DNA from: Acephala macrosclerotiorum
Lineage: Eukaryota; Ascomycota; Leotiomycetes; Helotiales; Mollisiaceae
Direction: 5' to 3'
Assembly (NCBI GenBank): GCA_014904845.1
Contig: MU119637.1
Location: forward strand, 1 to 35,549
Length of the DNA stretch: 35,549 bases
The notes below the pieces were generated by a model, which made no database searches, had not been told where the DNA came from, and saw nothing but the letters and a program-made list of their open reading frames with translations. Positions 1 to 11,922 of the stretch are shown one piece after another; positions within the stretch are counted from its first letter, which is position 1; every line of letters begins with the position of its first letter. The position numbers and the translations under genes were made by a program.

Positions 1-912
1 AAAGTTTTAATTCGATATAAATTAATTGTAAAAAATTGTATATTAAAAATTGTAGAATTTTATTATAAAAATAATTTGAATAATAGATTAAATATTTAAT
101 TAATTTTTTTATTAATTTACGAATTGTAAAATTTAATAATTTTTATTTTATTTTTTTCGAGATCGAAATAATATTTATTATAAATTTTCAAGAGAATATT
201 ATAAAATATAATTTTCGAAATATAAAAACGATTAAAGTTTTTATAGAAAATATAAAATAATAAATTATTTTGTAAAAAAAAAAAATATTTATTAATTTAA
301 ATTTCTCGAGAAATTAAATTTTTTTTTTTAATTAAAATTTTTTAAAATCTTATAAAAATAATAATTTTTAATATAGTTTTTTATAAATTGTAATTTATAT
401 TTTAAATTAATAATAATTTTCGAAAACAAATAAAAATTATTTAAAATATTTAATATAATATTTTATTTTAAAATTAAATTAAAAAAAGTATTTAAAAATC
501 GTAATAAATTTTATATTAGTTTTAATAACGTTAACAATAAACTAAAAAATTTAATTATAAAATTTTTTTATTATTAAATAATTCGTTAAAATTTAAATAA
601 AATATTTATTATTTTAAATTATAATTTAAAATTTTTTATAAATATATATTAAATATATTATTTTGAATTTAATAAAATAATAATATTTTTCGACGAAAGA
701 AATTAATTTATTTAAAAATAATATAAATTGAATTATAAAAACTAATAAATTTAAAAAATTTAAAATTAAAATATAATTTTTTTTAAAATAAAAAATAATA
801 ATTTTAAAATTGTTTTTAAAAATATTAATTTTAAAAAAAAGCGATTTATTTAAATTATAATAAATTTAAAAACTTTTTTATAATACTTTTTTTTTAATTT
901 ATAAATTTTTAT
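1..912. repeat. AT-rich RIP-like block, left edge
   Basis: Extremely AT-rich DNA without a usable reading frame. The few remaining C residues lie mostly in CG dinucleotides, while CA, CT and CC are nearly absent, which suggests C-to-T mutation by RIP with CpG spared. No gene, RNA or repeat family can be recognised. The block continues beyond the window on the left and stops abruptly at the GC-balanced direct repeat. Confidence 0.8.
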
Positions 913-1300
913 TGCCTGTCCGGCATAAGAACTAATGTCAACTTTTCTATATGCACGTGACATCAACACTTCTCACAATGAGCGATTTCACCCAAATTTA
1001 ACCGAGGTGCCCAAATGCAGCGATTTGATTGGTTCATTAAGGAATTCGGCAGTCCCGTGACTTCGGACTAATATGCAGCCGATCCGATGAAGAACACCAA
1101 AACCTCGATTTACATGCGACTACGCTGCGCCTACAATTATAATATATCAGCTAATCCAAATTGCATAAGACTTATAAATAAGTTGAAACTCAATTAAATA
1201 CCGCCAGATTCCAAGTTTCAAGCGATTCTATTAATCCGTTGTTGCGCAAATCAATAGAATATAGTCGCACTCAGCCAAAATGGCGACCGCAAAACTTTAA

Positions 1301-1703
1301 GTGCGTTTCTGCCTTAGGCATTAAGGCACTCACTTAAGTGCTGGATATCTCTATAGCTGCGCAGCTTTCAAGGGGGGTCCTAGGGGGTCTCCCCCTAGAA
1401 TTATATGCTAAGTAAAGTAATCAAAAGTAATTGAATCGATCCTAGCAACTCAATATAAGAGACGGGGGTCCCAGGGGGTGTCTCCCTGGTGTAAAGCTCT
1501 ATAGTAAGTGCGTTTTTGCCTAAGGCACTAAGGCATTTAAATGCTGGAATAGCTGCGCAGCTCTCAAGGGGGGTCCCAGGGGTCTTCCCCTGGAATTATA
1601 TACTAAAGAAAGTGATTTAAATTGATTGAATTGATCGTAGTAACTCGATATAAGAGACGGGGGTCCCAGGGGGTGTTCCCCTGGTAATAAAACTCCGTAG
1701 CAA
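1301..1703. repeat. Two tandem copies of a ~200-bp hairpin module
   Basis: Unit 1 (1301-1507) and unit 2 (1508-1703) each run from a GTGCGTTT..GCCT(T/A)AGGCA start, through the AGCTGCGCAGCT palindrome and a C/G-rich hairpin, to a shared AT-containing middle. A second hairpin follows the motif GAGACGGGGGTCCCAGGGG. A third partial unit starts at 1704. The right-hand long repeat has the same arrangement, starting at 12325, 12558 and 12686, with a shortened second unit. Confidence 0.75.
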
Positions 1704-1938
1704 GTGAGTTTCTGCCTTAGGCACTAATGAGCTTATCAGCTTATCGGCTTCACCGCCCGGCAGAATTCGAACCACTACTTCGGTGAGGCATTCTAACTTC
1801 AAAGTCTTATAAAACACTCAAATTAAGAGCTTTTGATTTGAAACTTAAAATAGAAGTAAATTACTAAAGTCGAAGACTTTGTAGCCCTCCGCAGGAGCGC
1901 CCCTGCGAGGCCTGCGGAGCAAAATGTGCATCGAGTAT

Positions 1939-2002
1939 CGAAAGAAAGGGCCCGTCCGCTATTGGCTCGCTTAGCGAGCCGCCGGACGGGCTTTTTCTTT
2001 CG
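1939..2002. other. Long hairpin near the end of the left direct repeat
   Basis: The outer arms pair CGAAAG (1939-1944) with CTTTCG (1997-2002) and GCCCGTCCG (1950-1958) with CGGACGGGC (1983-1991). An inner perfect stem, GGCTCGC-TTA-GCGAGCC, lies at 1964-1980. The equivalent hairpin in the right repeat keeps the fold with different bases. Function is unknown; it could be a structured transcript end or a transposition signal. Confidence 0.75.
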
Positions 2003-2016
2003 GTACGAGAGAAACA

Positions 2017-5000
2017 TTTTATAATATATATATAAAAATTTATTTTTATTTTTTTATTTTATTTTTTATATAAATATTTATATTTTGTATTATTATAATA
2101 ATTTCGATATTTGTACGTAAAACGATATATAAAATCGAAATTAATTTATTATTTTTAAATATATTTTTAAAAATTTTAAAATCTTAAAAAAAACGAGATT
2201 TTTAATTATTATTATTCGTTTCTCGATTATAAATATTTCAAATTCGTTTATATAATAATTAAAAAAATAAATCGATAAATATTTTAAAAAATTTTTTAAT
2301 AAAAACAAATATAAATACATTTTTACAAATAAAATAAATATTGAAAATAATTTTTTAACGTTTTTAAAAAAACGATTATATTATTAATAAAAATTTTAAT
2401 AAAATAACGATATAATTGAAATTTTAAATTTATAATTCGTTAAACGTAAATAAATTTTTTTTTAAAATTTTAAAAAATTATTTTAAAATATTTTAAATTA
2501 TAATAATTAATAATAATAATTTTATTTTAATAATTTTTTTAAATTAAAAATAAAGAAAAAAAATTTTAATTTATTAATAATCGTAATATAAATTATATTT
2601 TTAAAAGTTTTTATAATTTTTTTTTAATTATTTTTTAAATTATAAATATAAAATAATCGAAAAATATTAATTAAATTATTTAATACGATTTTTAAAACGT
2701 TAATTAATTTAATAATATTATTAAAAAATAATTAATTATTATTTAATATTTTTTAATTTACAAATATAATAATTTTATTCGAATTTTATTCGTTTTTATT
2801 TAAAATTAATTCAATTATATAATAATTGTTTTTTTTATATTTTTAATATATTTTTAATTTAATTTTTTATTTAATTAATAAATCGATAAAATTTAAAATC
2901 GAAATTTTTAATTATTTATATACGAATTTTAATTTTATTAAATACGTTTTATTTTTTAATTATTTTGAATATATATATTATAAAAATAATTCGTTTATTA
3001 AATTTTATTAATTCGTCGATTTTTAAAATTATAATTAATTTGAATTTATTAATAAATAAATTCGATATAAATTGTATTTATTTTTTATTAATTAAAAAAC
3101 GAAAATAATTAAAATTAATATATATTTTATATAATTTATTATTTATTTTTAATTTAATTTTTATTATTATATATATATATTTTATTATAAAATTATTTCG
3201 ATAAATTATTAAAACGAAAAATTGTTTATTATAAATAATTAAATTGAAAAAATTGTTTTTTATTTATTATATTTATTAATTTTTTATATATTATTAATAT
3301 TATATTTATTGATTTTCTCGATTTTTAATAAAAAAAATTAATAAAATTTTTCGATTTTCAATAAAAAAATTTAATAAAATTAATTAATATTATAAAAAAT
3401 TTTATAAATATATTTAAATAATTAAATTTTTAATGAAATTTTTTTGAATAATATTAATAAAATAAATTATATTAATAAAAATTTTTTTTTTCAATTAAAA
3501 TTTCAAATTATATCGAATTAAAATTTAATTTTTTAATAAAAATTTTTTTTTATTTTTTTAATTTTTTATTATAATTAGTTTTAATTTTTATAAAAATATT
3601 ATAAAAATCGTTATCGATTTAATATACGTTATTATATTAATAATATCGTTTAAATTTATAATTATTATTATTAAATTTTTATTAATTTTTATAAAAATTT
3701 AATTTTTTATTTTTAATTTATATAAAATATAAAAAAATTAAATTAAATTTTTTTAATTTTTTAAATTCGAAATTGCGTTTATTATTATTATTAAATTTAA
3801 TAAAATATTATTTTTTTTTAAATTGTTTTTTTAAATTTATAAATAAATATATTGATTTATATAAAAACGTCGTTTTAATCGAATTTAAAAAAAAAAATTA
3901 AATTCGAATAATTTATTAAAATATTATATTAAAATTATATTATAAAAATAAATATAAAAATTTTATTTAATAATTAAAACGTGTAATTTAATAATATTAT
4001 TTTGAATTTAATTTATAAAAAAATAAATATTTTATTTAATTATAATATAATTATTTTTATTATAAAAAGATTTAAATTTAAATTAAAATATTTTTTATTT
4101 TTTAATTTTTATTTTATATTAATAAAATTTTAATTATTATTATTATTATTATAATTACAATTAAAAATATAATATTTATTATATTTTATATTTGAATTTA
4201 AAAAATAATAAAAATAATATTTTGTATTTATATTAATATTTCGAATATAAAATTAAAATTATATATTTTTTTTATAATATTATTTAAAAAAATCGTATAA
4301 AATTAATATTTTATTTTAAATTTTAAAAAAATTAAATGTTTTTTTTTTCGTAATATTAAAATTTTTAAAATTTTTAAAGTTTTTAAAATTTTTATTTTTT
4401 TATTTTTAAATATATATTTCAATTTTCAATTTAATATAATAATTTTAATAATTATAATAAATTTTTTAAAAGTCGTATTAAAAATATTTTTATTTTAAAT
4501 TTATATATTTAAAATAAAAATATTTTTTAATTTTATTAAAGTTTTTATATTTCGTAAAATTAGAATAAAATAAACGAGAATTCAAAAAATATTAAATAAT
4601 AAATTAAATAATTTCAATAGTTTAAAATTCGAAATCGTTAATATATTTATATTTGATTCGTTAAAACTTTTAAAAATCGTATACGATTTCGACGATATTT
4701 TATACGATCGATATATTAATTATTAAAAAATAAAACGATAAACGAAAAATCGTTGAAATCGCGTTTTTAAATAAATATAAAATTTTAAAACGAATAAATT
4801 AATATTATTATTTGTTAAAAAAATAATATATATAATAAAAAATAATTTATTTTATAAAATTATAATATAAAAATTAAACTCGATAAATTACATTAAATTA
4901 AATTAAATTAAATTATTTGATTTCGAGTTTTTTTACGTAATATTTAATAAAATATATATATATATATAATAATTAAATTTAAAAAATTAAAAATTAATAT

Positions 5001-5150
5001 TATTAAATTTATTTAAAAATAATATTAAATAAATAATAAGTTTTTTAATCGTTTTAAATTTATATTACGTAATAATTAATATAATTAATAATATAATAAA
5101 ATTAAAATATTAAATAAAAAATATATAATAATACGTTTATAATTATATTA
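2017..5150. repeat. AT-rich RIP-like block between left direct repeat and nested copia relic
   Basis: This stretch is almost entirely A and T, with scattered CG dinucleotides and stop codons in all frames, and no ORF of 60 codons or more. If the two long direct repeats are LTRs of one element, this would be most of its original internal region. Nothing in it can be assigned to gag, protease, integrase or reverse transcriptase. Confidence 0.7.
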
Positions 5151-5155
5151 ATATT

Positions 5156-5375
5156 TGTTAATATTATATTAAAAATACTAAATTTACTAATAAAATGATT
5201 TAAACGCACGTAGAATCTTTTTTAAATTCTAGTATACGTATTAATTATTATTGATTAAAATTATTTAAAAAACGAAATTTGAAATATAAAAATTCTATTT
5301 CGAAAATAAAAATAAAATAATACTAATTATATGCGATTTCGAATCGTACGTAAATATTATATAATATTTGTTTCA
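5156..5375 (-). repeat. Copia relic, 3' LTR (left)
   Basis: About 220 bp matching 11551-11773 in direct orientation. The best-preserved shared core reads TTCTAGTATACGTATTAATT (5227-5246 region), followed by a long stretch that includes ATATGCGATTTCGA. Differences are mostly C/T and G/A, as RIP produces. The end is approximate, because the right copy has three extra bases near its terminus. Confidence 0.7.
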
Positions 5376-5993
5376 ATATTAGTAATTTTTTTTCTATAGT
5401 AAAAACGCCGTTATTTTTAACAATTTAAACAAATAAAAATTTTTTTTTTTTATTATACGTTGCAAATATATAAAACTCACTAATTTTAATACAAATAAAA
5501 ATATTAAAAAAATAAAAATCATATAATTAAGTACTAAAAATAGCGTTAATTTATTAGTATTATTTTTAGAGTTCGTCGAAGTTTATAAGTTTTGAGTTTA
5601 AAAGAATTTTTTTATTTTTAATTTGAAATTTTAAATAATAATAAAATTATAACATATATTTTTTTTTATTAAATATATATTTTATTTTTTATTTTTTTTT
5701 TTTTTTTTTATATTTTTTTTTTTAATTCATTTTTTTATTCGTACTTTGAAATAATTAATATTTAAAAAATTTTTTAAAGTTTTATTAAAAATTGATTTTA
5801 TTATAATATTTGTTAAATTGTTTTAATTATTAATTTATTTGATTTTTTGTAATTTTCTTTGTTTGTATAATTGTCGTAAAATTATAATATCGATTATTAA
5901 TCGTTTTTCTTTGATCGTTTTAAATTTAATTAAATACTCGTAAAATAAATACGAATTAATATATACGATTATCGAAATATTAAAAAAATCGAA

Positions 5994-6188
5994 TTATTTT
6001 ATAATTATATTTATAGTAAATTTAATTATTATTATTATATCAATTTTTTTTATTATTTTATATATTTTTAAAATTAGTATACTTTTAATAATTCGTTTAC
6101 TTTTAATAGAATTATAATAAATAAATAAAATTTTAATCTCGAATTTTTTATTATTTTTTTTTGTTTTTGTTCGTAAAAATAATTTCAT
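5994..6188 (-). pseudogene. Copia RNase H relic (RIP-degraded)
   Basis: This 64-codon open stretch on the minus strand keeps the spacing of a conserved block of fungal copia RNase H. Its visible motif, SKRIIKSILILKIYKI, corresponds to the usual SKRxTRSxxASExY-type block with the polar residues lost through C-to-T and G-to-A changes. The flanking frame is closed. It lies downstream (in minus orientation) of the reverse-transcriptase relics, as expected for copia. It makes no functional product. Confidence 0.45.
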
Positions 6189-6510
6189 ATTTAATTTGAG
6201 AATTAAAATTTTTATTATTTGCGAACGATCTATCGACGAAAACGAAAAATTTTACTATTAATAAATTTAAAGTAATATATTTGAGTTCTCGATTTAAATT
6301 TTTGATTTATTATTTTAATTTTTTATTTAATTCGATAATTTCGTTTTTAATCGAATTTTAATATTAAATAATAATAAATAAATCGAAAATTGTTTTAAAT
6401 TAATAAATTATAATAATATAAATATTTTAAATATATTGTTTTTTATATTTAGTTTATAAATTTAATAATTTGAAATTTATTAATTTGAGTTTTTTGTTTT
6501 AATTTTTTTA

Positions 6511-7223
6511 TTATAATTGGATTATTTTTTTATTTTGAATTAATATATATTTATTAAAAATTAATAAAATTTCTAATATAAAAACTACTTTGAATTTTAC
6601 TATGAATTTGATTTTTTTGAATTGATTTTTTTTAAAAATAAAAAACTTTTTTTTTATTAATATAAATATATTATTCGTTTGTATTTTAATAATATTAAAT
6701 ACTTTTTTTTTAATCGTAATCAAAAAACAAAAATCGTATATAAACGTAATTATTAATAATTTTTTTTTATAGTATTTATAATACGTAGTTTATTAGTAAA
6801 TTTTTATTTCGATAATTTTATATAATGATTTTAAAACTACTATAATAATATTTAGTAAATAGAAATAATAAATTTGTTTTAATAAATATACGAGTATTAA
6901 TCGTTGAAAATTAATTATTAATTGTATATAGATTTAAATAATATTGTAAAATCATATTTTAATTGTTTTATTTGAAAATTGAATTAATAAAAATATTAAT
7001 ACGATAATAATTTATTAATTAGTTTTTTGAATAATCGAAAATTGTATAAGAATTTTTTTTTTTTTATATTATTGTATTTTTGAATTATTAATTTTGATTT
7101 TTCGTACGAGCTATTAATAGTTTTACTTTTGATTTTATTGATTAATCTCGAATTGAAAATACGAATTTTAATATATTTAATAAAATCGAATTTAATAAAT
7201 TGAAAAAAAATTTTAGTAATCAA
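6511..7223 (-). pseudogene. Copia reverse transcriptase relics (two fragments)
   Basis: Fragment one (7223-6996) contains RIFNSRLINKIKSKT and YEKSKLIIQKYNN, which resemble the start of the fungal copia reverse-transcriptase domain. Fragment two (6723-6511) contains IQTNNIFIL and ILLIFNKYIL, which resemble a later block in which the usual acidic pair has become NN, a change that G-to-A mutation gives. The fragments are in the expected order but separated by stops. The assignment uses remembered family motifs and is inference until searched. Confidence 0.45.
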
Positions 7224-10200
7224 ATTATCGATTTCTTTTTATTAAAATTTTTCGAATAATACTTCGAGTATAATAATTATATTTTTTTTTCGTAATTATA
7301 ATAAAATTTTTTTATTAATTTTTTTGAATTTATTATAAATACTATAAACGTTTCATTTTTATTTTCGAAAATAATAATAAATATATCGTTGAAATTTTTA
7401 TCGTTATTATTATTTTTAATAAATTAATAGTATTTATTTTGTCGTAGTTTTTTATCGAATATATTTTTATTATTATATAATTTTTTCGATTTTTTTCGAT
7501 CACGTTATTTTATTAATAATTTATTATTTGAATTTTTTTGATTTAATTTATTAAATGAAAAAAATATATAAAATGATTTTTTATTATTTATTTTTTCGTA
7601 AAACGTTTTTTTTATATAATACGATTTGATTATTATTAAATGAAATTTAATCAATTTATAAAATATATCGATTATATATTTTTTTTTGTTCGTTATTAAC
7701 AATTTGTATAAACTTTTTTAATCGTTTTTTTCGTACTATACGCGTATACTCGAGAGAATTAATAAATTTAAAATAGACTTTGTATTTAAATTATTTTTTA
7801 TTGTAAACGTATTAACGATTTAATACTCGATATATAAACGTTGTATTTTTTTAATAATTGTACGAATTATTTTTATTTTTTTGATTATTAATAACGATAA
7901 TATATTTTTATTGATTATTTTGAAATATATTTTAAAAATTAATAATATTAATACAATTTCGTTTAATTTTATTGAATTGTTTATTATTTTGATTATTATT
8001 TATAAAATTAATTTTTTATCGATTTGTTTATTAATAAATTCGTTTCAAATAATTTTATAAATTTATTGTAATAAAATATAATATTTTTTTATTTTTTTTA
8101 TATTATTGTAAATTTCAATAAAAAAAATTTTGATTTCAATTATTATTACTTTTATATATTATTAAAATTCTACAAATAAAAAAAAAATTTTATATCGTAA
8201 ATAAAATAATTCAATAGTTTTTAATATATATCGATTTAATATATTCGAAAAGTATTTTATATTGTTTTTATAAATATATTTTTCAAAAATTTAATTATTT
8301 GAAATACTATTATTAAATTTATTATTTGCAAAATTAATTTTTCATTCAAATATAAAATATTAATAATAATAAAATAATTGAATTTATAATCGTTTTATAG
8401 AATAAATTTGAATTTTTTAAATAATTTGTCGTACATTTGATAGTAGTAATAATATTTAATAAAATATTAAATATATTTAGTATTTATATCGTAATTTGCA
8501 CGTTAAAAGATTTTTAATAAACGTTATATCGATAAATAATCAAATCGTCGATATAATTATCGTAGTTCAATTTCAATAAAATAATTTTAAATTAAATTTT
8601 TTTTTTACTAATATAATAATATTTATAAATAGTTTTATTTTCGTATAATTAAAACAATTTTATTTTTTTAAATTAAAACGTTTTTAAAATTATCGAATTT
8701 TATTTTCATTTTATTTATATTTTAAATACAAAATAAAAATAATATATTTATTAAAACGATATAAAATACTATAATATTTAAAAGCGTATTAATTTAAATT
8801 GTTTTTTACAATAATATAATTTTTTTGTTAAATCGAATTTTATAAATATTAATTATTAATACGTTTAATTAAATTTTATTATCGATTTTTTATAATACTC
8901 GAAATTGTAATTAATCGATAATTAATACTTTTGTAATTTTATTGTTTAATATAATTCTTTAAAACGTTTTAAACGAATAATAATTTTCGAACGTAAATAT
9001 TAAATTTCTATTAAATTATTATAATAGTAAATTGAATATATATTTTTTTTGTAATAATATAACGAATAAATTAATTGTTTAAAATAATTATTATTTAATA
9101 AAATATTTTTTATTTTTATTTTTTATTTTTATATTTATTAGTAATTAATCGATTTTTTCGATTTTATTATTTTTCGAGAGACTTTTTATATTTTCGTATT
9201 CAATGAAAAAACTTTAATAATAAATCGTCGTAATATTGCGATCGATAATATATTGAACGTATTATTAAAATTTAAAGTATACTTATTATCGTTTTTTTAT
9301 TATATATTTTATTAATTAATAATTTGATTTATAGTAAATATAATATTTTTTTTAATAAAATCTTTTTTAATAATTACAATTCGTATAATAATTATTATTA
9401 TTTTGAGATATTTTTTTATTTTTTTTATTAGATCAAAAAAATCGAAAAATCGAAATTAATTTATATTTATACTTTTTATTGCGTTTTTCGTATATTCGAT
9501 CGATTTAATTTTAATTGATTTTATTATTATTTTTTTTATTTTTTTTATTTTTTTAAAAATTGTAATCGAAATTACTATTATATTATTACGTTTTCTATAA
9601 ACGTATTATAATATCGATCGCGAATCGTAATTTAATATAAACGTTTTTAAACGTATTTACAAATTTATAAAATATAAAATTATATTTTTCGACATTTTTA
9701 TAAACGTTAATAATTTGATTTTAAAGATTGTATTCTATACAATATTCGCTCGATAAATTACATTAAATTTATTAAAATTAATCGAAAAATAATTAAAAAT
9801 ACTTTAATTTAATTTTCGATTAATTGACGACAATAATTCGTAATAGTATAATTTTTCTTTATAAAAATATATACAATTATCGATTTTTATTCGTTTTGAA
9901 ATATATTTGAATTTTGTTTATTATTATTATAAAACTATAATTCCTTTTTGCGATTTTATCATAATAAAATAAATTTATATAATTTTTAAATATAATAAAA
10001 AATGTTTTATTATATTAATTTTTTAATAATTTAATTTTAAAATAATAATCGTAGAAAATTTGTAATTTAACGTTGAAAATATTAAATAATTTTTTGTTGT
10101 ATTTTTTATTATTATTAATATATATTTTTATTAAATTTGTAAGTAATTTTATTAATATATTTTATAGAAATTAAAAGTTGTTATATTGAGAATTATTATT

Positions 10201-11550
10201 TGATCGAGTATTTTAATTAAAATTTGCATTTTTTTAATTTTATAAATTATTTTATTAAAATATTAATTAGTAAAATTATCGATTTAAAAATTAAATATTT
10301 GAGAATTGTATATTAAAATATTGTATATTCGAAGTTCGAATTTCGTAGAATTAAATATTTAAAATATTTAGAATTTAAAAGCGTTATAATCGTAAAAATA
10401 AATTGTTTTAAAAAATATTATTATTTCAATCGATTTTATTTTGAATATTATTCGAATTTTATTAAAAATAAATATAAAATTTGTTTTTATTTGTTAATTG
10501 ATTTATTATTATTTTTTTAATTTATTTATAGTATTTTTCGTCGTTTGTAATAACTTTTTTAAGTGTTTTTGTAATTCGTTTTTCGTTTTTCAATAATTAT
10601 ATTTTTTATTCGCGCAAAATATTTTACAATTCTCGAATAAAAATTAATATTATTTTAAAAAACGTATTTTTTATTTATTTCTCAAAATTATTTTTAAAAT
10701 ATTTTTATATAATATAATTTATATATTCGCTTTATTTATAGTATTTAATACTAAATACGATAAATATATCGATTATTATTTTGTTTAAATTTTTATTTTT
10801 TGTATCGATTAATAAATTATATATTTTTTTTTAAATTTTATATTTTATTTTTTTAAATATTATTTCGAAAAATAAAAAGTAATTAATTTTATAAATAATT
10901 TTATAAATAATTTAAACGTTTTAATAAAAATAAATAATAAAAATAAATAAAATAAATATAAAAACGTATATAAAAACGAATATAAAAACGAATAAATATT
11001 TTCAAAAAATAAATATTTTTAATAAAATTTAATTGAGTATTTATAATAAACGTTTCTATAAAACGTTTTTTCGATAGTAGTTTGTAAAAATTTTGTGTAA
11101 TCGTAATACAATATTAATATATTATTCGATCGATTAATTCGAGATTAATAAATATAAATATAATCGAAATAAAAAATAAAAAATAATATCGATTTAATAT
11201 AATACTTAAAATTAAATAATAAATATAATAATTTAATTAATTATTTAATTGAGTTTTTCGTGAAATAATATTATTTTATGTAATAAATGCAAATTTGAAT
11301 TGATTATTTAAAGATTCGAATTTTTCTATAATTGATTTTTTTAAATCTTCGAAAAATAATTACGTATTTCAATTTCGTTTTTACAAAAAAAAATAATAAA
11401 AATTTTTTATAATTCGATAATATTTAACGATATTCGATCGAGATTTTTTAATACTTTTTATAACAAATTTATTAATATTTTTAATTTATTGTATTTCGTT
11501 TTTTTTAATAAATTTTTATTAATTTATAATTAAAAACAATTATTAATTAA

Positions 11551-11773
11551 TATTAATATTATATTAAAAATATTAAATTTATTAATAAAACGATTTAAAC
11601 GTACGTAAAACCTCTTTTGGATTCTAGTATACGTATTAATTATTATTGATTAAAATTATTTAAAAAACGAAATTCGAAATATAAAAATTTTATTTCGAAA
11701 ATAAAAATAAAACAATATTAATTATATGCGATTTCGAGTCGTATATAAATATCATGTGATATTTGTTTCGACA
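11551..11773 (-). repeat. Copia relic, 5' LTR (right)
   Basis: This 223-bp copy matches 5156-5375, ends in CA, and is followed directly by ATATT (11774-11778). It keeps a few C residues outside CG (for example ACCTCTTTTGG near 11610) that are lost in the left copy, so the two copies were mutated to different extents. Confidence 0.7.
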
Positions 11774-11778
11774 ATATT

Positions 11779-11922
11779 AAATTATATAAAATTTTATATT
11801 TAAAGTTTTATTTATTTTAATATTAATTATTTTAAATAAATAAATAAAATTTATATATTAAAAAATATATAATTTATTATTATAATAATAAAAATAATAC
11901 GTTATAATTTTAAATTATTTAT
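11779..11922. repeat. Short AT-rich spacer
   Basis: About 140 bp of AT-rich sequence between the copia relic and the right long direct repeat. No gene is present. If the long repeats are LTRs of one element, the copia element inserted close to the right LTR. Confidence 0.6.

Larger units (their letters stand above)
913..2016. repeat. Long direct repeat, left copy (LTR-like, hairpin-dense)
   Basis: This GC-balanced segment of about 1.1 kb recurs in the same orientation at 11923-12996. Long stretches match closely, for example around 990-1290 and 1830-2016. It starts with TG and ends with CA, as LTRs do. Inside are a tandem module starting at 1301, 1508 and (partial) 1704, the 12-bp palindrome AGCTGCGCAGCT at 1355-1366, and four C/G-rich hairpins at 1380-1398, 1471-1489, 1576-1593 and 1666-1684. 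Near its end are an inverted repeat (CTCCGCAGG/CCTGCGGAG, about 1885-1920) and a long hairpin (1939-2002). No protein domain is recognisable. It could be an LTR, a solo LTR or a stand-alone non-autonomous element. TTTTAT sits on both sides of this copy, but the AT-rich flanks make that weak evidence of a target duplication. Confidence 0.8.
5156..11773 (-). mobile_element. RIP-decayed Ty1/copia-type LTR retrotransposon, nested
   Basis: A pair of direct repeats (5156-about 5375 and 11551-11773) bounds about 6.6 kb. The right repeat ends in CA and the left starts with TG; the right copy starts TA, as a G-to-A change would give. ATATT lies immediately outside both ends (5151-5155 and 11774-11778), a candidate 5-bp target duplication. 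Degenerate minus-strand ORFs at 7223-6996, 6723-6511 and 6188-5994 resemble, in that order, parts of the reverse transcriptase and RNase H of fungal copia polyproteins. This puts the 5' end of the element at 11773 and matches the copia order RT then RNase H. The element is non-coding now. The TSD is only moderate evidence in such AT-rich sequence, and the family call rests on recognition without a search. Confidence 0.65.

Noticed and set aside
1745..1790. tRNA-like or SINE-like B box on the minus strand (GTGGTTCGAATTC) inside the left long repeat
   Set aside because: No convincing A box at the right distance and no cloverleaf; the right copy has an extra base in the same place. Not enough for a tRNA or SINE call.
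7505..7702. 65-codon minus-strand ORF in the copia relic
   Set aside because: Probably part of the decayed polyprotein by position, but no motif could be recognised, so it is not called separately.
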